Shown here: one piece after another, positions 50,701-55,983 of the stretch
How the letters are laid out: each line of letters begins with the position of its first letter
How positions within the stretch are numbered: position 1 is the stretch's first letter
From: Melanocharis versteri
Taxonomy: Eukaryota; Chordata; Aves; Passeriformes; Melanocharitidae
Direction of reading: 5' to 3'
Assembly (NCBI GenBank): GCA_013397845.1
Contig: VZTG01000482.1
Coordinates: forward strand, 2,680,537-2,744,536
DNA: 64,000 bases
Notes under the pieces: model-generated
Told to the model about the DNA's origin: nothing
Databases searched by the model: none
Seen by the model: the letters and a program-made list of their open reading frames with translations, nothing else
Translations under genes and position numbers: made by a program

Positions 50701-53592
50701 TGATCTTAATAAAGGTACGTTGTCCGGCTATGATGAGCTCAGAAAAGGCAAAAAACAATGTGATCACATAAAATCCCACCTTGTCCTCTGCTTCCTATCT
50801 ATATCCAGTCTCTTGGGCTGAGATTTCCTCAGTGTATCCCCGGTGAAACTGCTGCAGACCATAAGTAGGAGCCATTCAGATCTGAAGCATGAGAAGTAGA
50901 AGTTGTTCCACTACTTTTTATATTTTTAATAGTACCTTTCGTCTGTTTCTTGAAAAAACAAAGAACAAAAACAACAAAAAACCAACCAAACAAAAAAACC
51001 CAAAAGAATCAAACAAAACCCCCCAAACCTTTTTGGGACACTCCATGTGCAAAATATTCTGGAAAGGATGGCTTTTAGGCTGTTATCTTGTCCTTCTGGA
51101 ATAGTCCTTGAAAGTTACCTGCCTTAATTTTGTTTTCCAGGATTCTTGTTTCAAGATACTTTAAGGGTTGGGTTTTTTTCCCTTCCTCTCCCTATCTGCA
51201 CGTGTGCCTCTTCTGTCCCCATCTGCTTTGTGTCTGTCTTCTCCCTTCATCAGTGGTATCTGAGGTACCTGTGTAGTGCCTTGATGTGCTGCATCTTTGG
51301 TGGTCTGTTCCAGGAATTTGAGAGTGTCTCACCTGTTACTTAGTTTGTCTCTGGAAAATGGGTCTGAAACAACATTCCTTCTTGTTCAATCCTCTAATAG
51401 TAGATGCAGTGTATTACTTACAATAGTGTTTTCATCTTATGTTGATAGGTGTGGTATATTACTTTCTCCAACATTGCTTTATATCCTTCCTCCTTTTTGT
51501 AGCTCCATCAACTGGTGTCTGCAGTTATTAGTAGGTTTTCCCAAAATGCTGAGTCATCAGCAAAAGATGCTATGCCTGTTATCCTGAATACAATAAACTA
51601 CGTTGGGGGAAGTCTTAGAGGCCTGTAGTAGCACATGAAACATTTGCCTTGGTAGTTCGGTGCGTTCAGCATACAGTTTGCACATTGAAATGGCAAATGA
51701 CAAAATACTGTGCAGCAGAATGAGTTGAAAGTGAATAAAGACCATTTTTCGTGTCAAGAATGTACTGCTGAGTCAGTAAGTGTGGCGTTTCCTAATCTCT
51801 GAAATCTCAGTCCAAAAGCCTGTTTTGTTTGAGGAAAAAGCATTCTGGAAAGTGATAATGAAGGATTGTATTTGCAGCAGTAAAAGATACCAGCTGCTTG
51901 GAGAATACAATACACTGTTGTCTCTTTTACAGCTCTTCAGCATGCCGGGAAGCACATGGAGGACTGCATTGTGGCCTCATACACAGCATTGCTTCTAGGC
52001 TGTCTCTGCCAGGAGAGTCCAGTAAGGGAATAAGTTGATCTTAAGTCCAGTATAATGTTTAATGAAGTGATAATTTGCTGTATTGAAAGGGGTTTATTAG
52101 ATTGGGCTTCAGTGTGAACAAGTACATTGGTGAAGCTACACTGATGTATATAGCTTTGGGAAAAGTTGCCAGAGTTATTCCAGCCAAAACAAATTTTCTG
52201 AACATCACTGTGTTTATCAAAAACAGTTGGAATTGAATATTGGACCTCTTTTACCTCTCTCCTCCTACTTGTAGCCAGCAAAAGAATTTACTTCGGAAAG
52301 GCAGAGGAAAATTGGCTAAGCGTGTTCCTTCTCAGTAGTTTTAGTAAGCAAGTTACCATCAAACTTATTTATTCTCTATCAGTCTGCTTCAATTTTTTCT
52401 TCTATTGAAATCACATGAACTTCTGTGTGTCCCTATTAGTTCAAAAAATTGTCTCAGACTGGAAATATGTAATAGAAAGATGAAGTTAAAAATATGGAAC
52501 TCCAAAGGCTGAGAACTCAATAAAGTCTCCTGTCAAAAATATATTCATATGAAAATGAGTTCCGACCTGCCTTCAGGCTTGTCTGAATTTACCATGGTGC
52601 AGAAATGGTCTTTGAGGTGCTGTTCTGTGCCTTTGGACTGATCAGTGTCCATAACAGTTGAAGTGTTCAGAGTGAGACTGACAGTGAGGTCAGTAATTCT
52701 CAACCCTTCACCGTTGTAAAGGGAGAGGCTCTCCCTGTCAGGGGAGTGATCTGGTGGGGGTTTTAGTTCTTGATAATCTTGTAGGTCCTGGGGAGGTCTG
52801 ATAGTCCTTTTTTCTTTGGTTTTTTTTTTCTGTTTTTAGGAAAAAAACCTCAACAAAGCAACAACAAAAAATTATTTTAGCAATTGTTTTATAGAAACAT
52901 AAACACAGTAAAGATATGAGTATTGCTTAAGAGAAACTTAAATCATAAAGATGGCAGCAAAAGCCATCTTAATAATGCTGTGAATATACTTGTCTTAGTG
53001 CATCTCACATGCAGAGTATTACAGTTCTGTGTCAGAAAAACATTTCCCAAATGAGACAAGGTTGTTTTATTTCTCAGATCAATGTGACTACTGTGAGGGA
53101 GTACTTACCTGAAGGAGACTTCTCGATAATGACCGAAATGCTCAAAAAATTTCTCAGTTTTATGAACCTTACTGTAAGTAATACATATTTTAAATTGACA
53201 TATGTAGATAGTTTTATAATTTTGTTTTCTGTTAATATTTCATGCATTTTTAGAAGCATTAACATTTTTCAGTTTGTGTCTTCGTAAGAGCACAGGATGA
53301 TATTCTGTTTTTTAATACTGAAAGGCCATTTGTCTGTCACAATTTTGTCTGTCATTATATTATGGTTGGCCAGGAGGATATTTCTGAATTGGCTGCCTGA
53401 GCCTAGTTGCTTTTACTGATGCGTAATTTTAAATACTAAAATTCTGAAAATAGAATAGCTCTCAGATACTTGAAGGAGGTGCTACAAATGCTTGTTTGTT
53501 ACTTGTGTTTTCTGTTGCATTTCCAGTGTGCTGTTGGAACAACAGGCCAGAAATCTATCTCTAGGGTGATTGAATACTTGGAACACTGCTAG
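7718..53592 (+). CDS. WAPL: WAPL cohesin release factor, 5'-partial gene (17 coding exons plus one cassette exon)
   Basis: WAPL drives the non-proteolytic release of cohesin from chromatin in prophase and interphase, together with PDS5. Joining the exons listed separately gives one open frame of 1046 residues ending in a TAG stop; all introns are GT-AG. Residue numbers in the exon entries count from the first full codon at 7720. Residues 1 to about 480 are a low-complexity acidic linker with FGF motifs at 265-267 and 293-295. Residues from about 482 to 1025 match the conserved WAPL helical (HEAT-like) domain known from human, and the protein ends in IEYLEHC. Human WAPL is about 1190 residues, so roughly 160 N-terminal residues, including the first FGF motif and the start codon, lie upstream of the window. 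Identity rests on remembered family sequence and near-identity across the C-terminal domain. No other gene overlaps it. Confidence 0.97.
8765..11809 (+). other. WAPL intron
   Basis: It separates the large exon from the 54-nt cassette. It contains an 18-bp direct repeat with 24-bp period (8878-8919), a short GT/CA inverted repeat near 9355-9380, and an AG-GTAAG element at 10375. No gene is seen. Confidence 0.8.
8878..8919. repeat. 24-bp tandem duplication, two copies
   Basis: Copies of ctaacagttaaactcact at 8878-8895 and ctaacagctaaactcact at 8902-8919 differ at one of 18 positions. This is a small, recent-looking local duplication 114 bases past the donor of the large WAPL exon. Confidence 0.8.
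11810..11863 (+). CDS. WAPL: WAPL probable 54-nt cassette exon
   Basis: A good acceptor (gcttttgtcatttcag) precedes 11810 and a strong donor (gtgagtg) follows 11863. With the leftover g of the previous exon it reads [18 protein letters not shown] and leaves one base, so it is 54 nt, phase 1 in and phase 1 out. The frame is open whether it is included or skipped. The encoded 18 residues are acidic and fit the surrounding linker. The human protein as I remember it goes from the equivalent of the large exon almost directly to ENLDF, so this segment may be alternative or lineage-variable. Constitutive use, alternative use and non-use cannot be told apart from sequence alone. Confidence 0.6.
11864..14527 (+). 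other. WAPL intron
   Basis: It lies between the cassette exon and the KEN-containing exon. A+T-rich, with no recognisable repeat family and no coding signal. If the cassette is skipped, this merges with the previous intron into one of about 5.8 kb. Confidence 0.75.
14528..14643 (+). CDS. WAPL: WAPL exon with KEN-like motif
   Basis: The acceptor is ttaacag at 14527 and the donor gtgagta follows CGG at 14643. It encodes residues 367-405, beginning [10 protein letters not shown] and ending [11 protein letters not shown], a block I recognise as nearly identical to mammalian WAPL. It contains KEN at 14605-14613 (residues 393-395), preceded by Ser-Lys; whether this acts as an APC/C degron is unknown. 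The exon leaves phase 0, which matters for the 78-nt candidate exon in the next intron. Confidence 0.95.
19077..19655 (+). mobile_element. Decayed retroviral LTR, probably ERVL-like avian family
   Basis: It begins tgctggttttggctgg and ends in ...aaatcaca (TG...CA). Internal landmarks familiar from a common bird LTR are tagagttaattttcttc, ttattgctgagcggc, gtgatggcctttgtcttccc, aactgtctttatctcaaccc and ctctcccccatcccac. The TATA-like position (gtaaaaagctgg) and the poly(A) signal region appear degraded, consistent with an old inactive copy. The family assignment is from memory; the class could be wrong. It is inserted in the same orientation as WAPL. Confidence 0.75.
19656..19960 (+). mobile_element. 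Fragment of ERV internal leader region
   Basis: Directly after the LTR, the stretch ctggcagccaatgtgaggct resembles the primer-binding and leader sequence that follows a retroviral 5' LTR. About 300 bases of similar character follow, then the element breaks off at an A/C-rich tract near 19974. A 103-codon open frame across this stretch (19633-19944) shows no gag or pol motif and is best read as non-coding leader. No 3' LTR is seen, so this is a truncated relic rather than a solo LTR. Confidence 0.55.
20532..20609 (+). other. Candidate unannotated 78-nt in-frame WAPL exon
   Basis: The acceptor context cactattgcttttcacgttctag precedes 20532, and a consensus donor (gacag|gtaagt) follows 20609. 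The 78 bases are open in the phase required by the flanking exons (0 to 0) and would add 26 residues starting [11 protein letters not shown] between GPKR and SPTK. I do not remember such a segment in mammalian WAPL. This is a prediction from splice sites and frame only. Confidence 0.25.
25591..25626. repeat. A/C-rich low-complexity tract
   Basis: A run of nine A followed by CCAAAA/CAAAC units. Similar tracts occur at 19974-20010, 50952-51028 and 59348-59380, a recurring feature of this genome. Confidence 0.7.
26855..26930 (+). mobile_element. CR1 LINE 3' end fragment
   Basis: The stretch ctttcaacccaaagtag followed by tctgtgattctata matches the typical CR1 terminus (...cttccaacccaaac..., then repeats of attctatg). 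The upstream 250 bases are G+C-rich and may belong to the same copy but are too diverged to assign. CR1 is the dominant LINE of birds and is also present in reptiles. Confidence 0.55.
27142..27155. repeat. Poly(A) tract
   Basis: An uninterrupted run of 14 A. No upstream retrotransposed gene is recognisable. Confidence 0.7.
28685..28780 (+). CDS. WAPL: WAPL exon ([12 protein letters not shown] segment)
   Basis: The acceptor is atcttttag at 28684 and the donor gtaagtag begins at 28781. The exon is 32 whole codons, phase 0 to 0, residues 406-437. It begins [14 protein letters not shown], followed by a proline- and alanine-rich stretch that differs from mammals. It lies in the linker just before the WAPL domain and could be skipped without a frameshift. 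Confidence 0.95.
29601..29712. repeat. T/G-rich low-complexity tract, (TTTG)n-like
   Basis: Degenerate TTTG, TTTC and TTGG units over about 110 bases. The open frames across it (mostly Phe, Val, Leu, Cys, Gly) are an artefact of composition. Confidence 0.8.
31320..31540. other. Intronic CpG-rich patch with G-tract cluster
   Basis: Eight to nine CpG sites in about 220 bases, including ctcggatccgcacccggg, and three closely spaced GGG tracts at 31331-31343 with a fourth at 31358. It is otherwise surrounded by CpG-poor intron. Confidence 0.4.
31869..32021 (+). CDS. WAPL: WAPL exon preceding the WAPL domain
   Basis: The acceptor cttattaatag has a short, weak pyrimidine tract. The donor gtaagtat follows 32021. 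The exon is 51 whole codons, phase 0 to 0, residues 438-488. It includes [19 protein letters not shown] and [16 protein letters not shown], a conserved lead-in to the helical domain. Its first six bases are GTAAGG, a good 5' splice-site match sitting directly at the acceptor (see findings). Confidence 0.95.
32272..32408 (+). CDS. WAPL: WAPL domain exon, start of helical domain
   Basis: The acceptor is gtcttttccag at 32271; the donor gtaaga follows 32408. It encodes residues 489-533 and two bases of Ser534, beginning [20 protein letters not shown] and continuing through a [10 protein letters not shown] helix. This is the beginning of the conserved domain that mediates cohesin binding and release in WAPL proteins. 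The intron before it is short (250 bases). Confidence 0.96.
32409..34408 (+). other. WAPL intron
   Basis: A+T-rich and non-coding; no repeat family is recognised. Confidence 0.75.
34409..34520 (+). CDS. WAPL: WAPL domain exon ([20 protein letters not shown])
   Basis: The acceptor ttctccag is followed by one base completing Ser534, then 37 codons (residues 535-571). It covers [14 protein letters not shown] and [18 protein letters not shown], apparently identical to vertebrate WAPL as I remember it. The donor is gtatgg. A frame that also runs open upstream of the acceptor (from 34263) is intronic and has no family similarity. Confidence 0.96.
34617..34657. repeat. Compound microsatellite (TG)n then (AT)n
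   Basis: (TG) at 34617-34627 and a pure AT run at 34634-34657, continuing as imperfect TA-rich sequence to about 34680. Likely length-polymorphic. Confidence 0.9.
38240..38274. repeat. 19-bp-period direct repeat, two copies
   Basis: ggctggagtagtgatg (38240) and ggctggggtagcgatg (38259) match at 14 of 16 positions. Confidence 0.7.
39752..39979 (+). CDS. WAPL: WAPL domain exon ([18 protein letters not shown])
   Basis: A long T/C tract precedes the slightly unusual acceptor cccaacccaag at 39751. The donor gtgggtag follows ACG at 39979. It is 76 whole codons, phase 0 to 0, residues 572-647: the [20 protein letters not shown] helix, then [10 protein letters not shown] and the charged [11 protein letters not shown] helix, ending ENIT. 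The reading frame stays open for another 288 bases into the intron, so intron retention here would add about 95 unrelated residues before a stop. Confidence 0.97.
39980..43861 (+). other. WAPL intron
   Basis: Non-coding apart from frame read-through of the preceding exon to 40267. It has a perfect 16-bp palindrome at 40601-40616. No repeat family is recognised. Confidence 0.75.
43862..43973 (+). CDS. WAPL: WAPL domain exon ([20 protein letters not shown])
   Basis: The acceptor is aactctttcag at 43861 and the donor gtatag after 43973 is fairly weak. It encodes residues 648-684 and the first base of Val685: [20 protein letters not shown], then [17 protein letters not shown]. This is a highly conserved HEAT-like helix pair. 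Confidence 0.96.
43974..44962 (+). other. WAPL intron
   Basis: About 1 kb, A+T-rich, with no recognisable feature beyond the splice sites and one AG-GTAAG element at 44460. Confidence 0.75.
44963..45060 (+). CDS. WAPL: WAPL domain exon ([20 protein letters not shown])
   Basis: The acceptor ttttgtgtttag ends at 44962 and the strong donor gtgagt starts at 45061. It encodes residues 685-717 (first codon split), with the conserved [13 protein letters not shown] at its end. A few acidic positions differ from human. Confidence 0.96.
45061..46564 (+). other. WAPL intron
   Basis: About 1.5 kb and non-coding. An AG-GTAAG element lies at 46356, 200 bases before the next exon. Confidence 0.75.
46565..46641 (+). 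CDS. WAPL: WAPL domain exon ([20 protein letters not shown])
   Basis: The acceptor ccttttctctttag ends at 46564; the donor gtaagt starts at 46642. It is 77 nt, residues 718-742 plus two bases of Lys743. It begins with GTAACT, again a partial donor-like start, but skipping this exon would shift the frame. Confidence 0.96.
46642..47804 (+). other. WAPL intron
   Basis: About 1.2 kb. A pseudo-acceptor near 47302 is followed by early stops in frame and no donor. Nothing else is supported. Confidence 0.75.
47805..47980 (+). CDS. WAPL: WAPL domain exon ([20 protein letters not shown])
   Basis: The acceptor ccttctccctgcag ends at 47804. The donor gtaaaac following 47980 is weaker than its neighbours. 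It encodes residues 743-801 and the first base of Glu802, with [20 protein letters not shown] and LLNLTNDN, a signature segment of the family. Confidence 0.96.
47981..49108 (+). other. Two WAPL introns around the exon at 48297-48412
   Basis: Introns of 316 bases (47981-48296) and 696 bases (48413-49108), with no feature beyond splice sites. Confidence 0.75.
48297..48412 (+). CDS. WAPL: WAPL domain exon ([20 protein letters not shown])
   Basis: The acceptor ctttgtttgcag ends at 48296; the donor gtaagt starts at 48413. It encodes residues 802-840 (first codon split) and ends QRFDIRVL. It is separated from the previous exon by a 316-base intron and lies in the most exon-dense part of the gene. 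Confidence 0.96.
49109..49270 (+). CDS. WAPL: WAPL domain exon ([20 protein letters not shown])
   Basis: The acceptor caatcttgcag ends at 49108; the donor gtgaga starts at 49271. It is 54 whole codons, phase 0 to 0, residues 841-894. The first half is essentially invariant. The second half ([20 protein letters not shown]) is a variable surface stretch that differs at many positions from the human form I remember. Confidence 0.96.
49271..50506 (+). other. WAPL intron with local A-rich duplication
   Basis: It contains the 52-bp-period duplication at 49731-49803 and is otherwise A+T-rich and non-coding. Confidence 0.75.
49731..49803. repeat. Direct repeat of about 20 bp, 52-bp period
   Basis: aaaaagaaatccaccaata occurs at 49732-49750 and again at 49784-49802, with a partial third aaaagaaat between them. 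It looks like an imperfect local tandem duplication. Confidence 0.75.
50507..50714 (+). CDS. WAPL: WAPL domain exon with acidic insert
   Basis: The acceptor is gaattccccccatcag; the donor gtacgt follows 50714. It encodes residues 895-963 and the first base of Ala964: [39 protein letters not shown], then a run of Glu/Asp/Lys (residues about 946-958) leading into ELDLNKA. The acidic run is probably a disordered loop inserted between helices of the domain. The exon is more G+C-rich than its flanks. Confidence 0.96.
50715..51932 (+). other. WAPL intron
   Basis: It contains an A/C-rich tract at 50952-51028 followed by a short CCCAAA/TTTGGG inverted repeat. No gene is seen. Confidence 0.75.
50952..51028. 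repeat. A/C-rich low-complexity tract, (CAAA)n-like
   Basis: About 75 bases of AAC, CAAA and CCAAA units, the complement of the TTTG tract at 29601. Confidence 0.8.
51933..52021 (+). CDS. WAPL: WAPL domain exon ([20 protein letters not shown])
   Basis: The acceptor gttgtctcttttacag ends at 51932 and the donor gtaaggg starts at 52022. It encodes residues 964-993 (first codon split), finishing [11 protein letters not shown]. The sequence looks unchanged from other vertebrates. Confidence 0.96.
52022..53526 (+). other. Last two WAPL introns around the exon at 53078-53173
   Basis: 52022-53077 has a T-rich then A-rich low-complexity stretch at 52808-52872; 53174-53526 is a plain 353-base intron. 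Confidence 0.75.
53078..53173 (+). CDS. WAPL: WAPL domain exon ([20 protein letters not shown])
   Basis: The acceptor tgttttatttctcag ends at 53077; the donor gtaagtaa starts at 53174. It is 32 whole codons, phase 0 to 0, residues 994-1025, with the [12 protein letters not shown] helix that closes the conserved domain. Confidence 0.97.
53527..53592 (+). CDS. WAPL: WAPL terminal coding exon with stop codon
   Basis: The acceptor ttgcatttccag ends at 53526. It encodes [20 protein letters not shown], then Cys and a TAG stop at 53590-53592 (residues 1026-1046). The C-terminal YLEHC ending matches the vertebrate family exactly, confirming a full-length 3' end. The exon continues as the 3' UTR. Confidence 0.97.
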   Translation, partial: CAVGTTGQKSISRVIEYLEHC

Positions 53593-54039
53593 ATACTTAA
53601 CTTCCGCTGCAGGCACTCTCATGCTGGAGCTACCCTTAGACAAAAGAAGTCGTCATGAAAGAAGTCCTTGAAGGATATACCAAGAGCATTCATCTGTGTC
53701 ATTCGTGTTCGGATTTTTAAGGCTACCTGGTCTCTTAACCATGCATTCAGCATTTTCTGAAAGACAGTTACTACATCAATCTGCAACTATCAAAAATGAG
53801 GGGAAAAAGGTTCTGAGGAAAGTAAATAAAGAAACCTTGCTGTTTATGATGCAGTGCAGTATTTAAATATTTTTGGCAGGATTTACCCTCCCTATCTTTT
53901 TTTCTTGCTTTGTTCTTGACAAGTTTCAAGGGGAAAAACTTGCTGCTGATAGTGCAACTGCTGTTTACTGTTGAGCCACTGTTTCATGCCAGCCAGGTGC
54001 AAAGGCAGCTTAGCTACTGAGGTATCAAACAAATGTTCT

Positions 54040-54045
54040 AATAAA
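54040..54045 (+). terminator. WAPL: Candidate proximal poly(A) signal of WAPL
   Basis: AATAAA about 450 bases after the stop codon. A weaker-context copy lies upstream at 53825-53830. Use would yield a short 3' UTR lacking the Pumilio-type cluster. Confidence 0.4.
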
Positions 54046-55768
54046 GAAGTTCTGGACAGCAGCACCGCTCCTATTTGAGTTTAATTTGCTCTTGCTTTTT
54101 TTATTACTAGATTATTCCAAAATCATAAAATACAAATTTTTAAATACTTTTGTGATTTTAACTACTGTCTATATTTAAAATTTGTTGGAATCCAAAGAGG
54201 CGAGGATTGGATAGTTTATTTTTTATACTGTTTTGATTGAAATTAGGTCGCTGAACTATTTCTCAGTTCTAAAACTCCCGTGGCCCACGTACTGTAACCT
54301 GCTAGATCATAACGCTTTGTAGTTCCAAGAGCATGCAGACCCATGAACACACAAAGCCATTGAGGGTATGTTATCCACAAAAGGAATAGCGACTGTAAAA
54401 AGTTGTGCCCTGTTTAAAATGCAAATGAAATAAAGTAAAAAAAAAAAAGATTTAAAAAAACACTCAATCCCAGGGTAGTTTACACTTCTAATAAGCAAAA
54501 ACTTTGAAATGCTGTTTTAATTTGTTTCAAGGAAGAACTCAAGGTGTGTTTTATAATGTTGAATACAAAGAATTTGGATGCTTTAGGGGGAAGAATTTTA
54601 AAGAAGCTAAAACACCAATGGGGATTAATGTTTCCAGCTGACATAATCTTTCTATTTCATCCTTCTGTAGTATGACAGAGTTGAAATGCATACAACACAA
54701 AGCCTTAAATTGCTGATATAGCTAAGATTTTGTTCAGTCTGAGGTCTAGTTCACAGCAAAGCATTGTGTTTGAGGACTTAAGTGGAACAAAGAATCCCAG
54801 AAAATACATGACTTTTTAAACAATTTTTTTCTTGCACTCACTATTCAGACCAACAGAATTGATTATTAATTATTTTTATTAAGGTGGTCTTGAATATTTG
54901 CAGACTGTTCTGCGATCTGCTTCGTTGACATTTTTAAATACCTGTATAGGTAGTTACATCATGTTACTCCATTGAATTTGTAAAACTTGAAGCCATAAAA
55001 ATATTAGTTCTATGTATAATGAGGGGGAAATAACAGGAAATCTAACCTGCTTTTAGATCTTGTGTTATCTCCGTGTATAAAGTTAAGAACTTGTGCTTTT
55101 GTATCAGTGCCAGCTGTAAATTTTTTACATACAGTGGCTGCCTTCTATGTCTTCCTATTTTTGATAATGCAGATTGTTGGGAATTCTGTAAGGAAGTAAC
55201 TGATTAACGGCAAAAATCTTATGTTGGTCATATTTTTTGCATTTTCTCTCATCACCTTCTAAAACTTAGTGTATCAGTGTAACTTAGAAAAGTTTTTGAG
55301 GTTGTATTCCCCTTCTCTAAAAAACCAAAACAGTATTGAGAGAGAAGGAAAAGGTGTAAATGATTTGCATCAGGAGGAAATTACTAAATATTTGGTCCAT
55401 CTAGTTTTCAGATTTTAGAGATTTTCACACATATAATGAGATTTCAAATTGATTGTGTAGTTTTCTGTGGAGAGATGGCAAGAGAAAAGAAGATGCAAAT
55501 GTGATGATGGGGGAAAGCAGGGACAACTACCTTTCTTTGTTACACTGGTAATTGTTTGGGAATTGATTTACCTCAGTGTTTAACAGTTTTTTTTAAATGT
55601 AACTAATTGTCAGGCACTGACAAATGCAGATTTTTTTTTTGAGGGTGGGGGGAGAAATCACCCTGTGAACTGCAGTGCATTTTTGTGTGTTAGACCCTCA
55701 AATAACTGCATTAAAGGGTACTTGAGGCCAACTTGCAAATTAAAGTTTTAAAGTAACTTTTTTTCCAT

Positions 55769-55948
55769 TGTAAATATTTGTGTAAATACTCTCAATTGGA
55801 AATTAGAACAGTAGAGTACTTTTCTGAATCCAATCCTATTTTTATTTTATACAGTATTTCTCAGCTGTGATCTTTGGAGCAAAAGCCAACGGCAGGAAAA
55901 ATAGTTTGTACCAGTTTCATGAAGTATGTCTTTGGGTTTTTGTAAATA
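55769..55948 (+). promoter_or_regulatory. Cluster of three Pumilio response elements in the 3' UTR
   Basis: The octamer TGTAAATA, a perfect match to the UGUANAUA consensus of PUM1/PUM2, occurs at 55769-55776, 55781-55788 and 55941-55948, all on the transcript strand just before the main poly(A) signal. Pumilio proteins repress or destabilise bound mRNAs. Occupancy here is inferred only from the motifs. Confidence 0.5.
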
Positions 55949-55959
55949 ATTTTAACTCA

Positions 55960-55965
55960 AATAAA
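55960..55965 (+). terminator. WAPL: Probable main poly(A) signal of WAPL
   Basis: Canonical AATAAA, followed within 40 bases by a T/G-rich downstream element. It fits a vertebrate WAPL 3' UTR of over 2 kb. A second AATAAA at 56004-56009 could give a slightly longer end. Confidence 0.65.
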
Positions 55966-55983
55966 ATTGCTACTTTCAATACA

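Larger units (their letters stand above)
53593..55983 (+). other. WAPL: WAPL 3' untranslated region (about 2.4 kb)
   Basis: Non-coding, A+T-rich sequence follows the stop codon without a further splice. The likely main end is about 15-20 bases beyond the AATAAA at 55960-55965, where a T/G-rich stretch (tcttgtctttt) follows. Earlier AATAAA hexamers at 53825-53830, 54040-54045 and 54429-54434 could give shorter transcripts; the last is followed by a genomic run of A, which can mimic a poly(A) tail in cDNA priming. Three Pumilio-type octamers lie in the last 220 bases. The exact 3' end is inferred, not seen. Confidence 0.75.
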
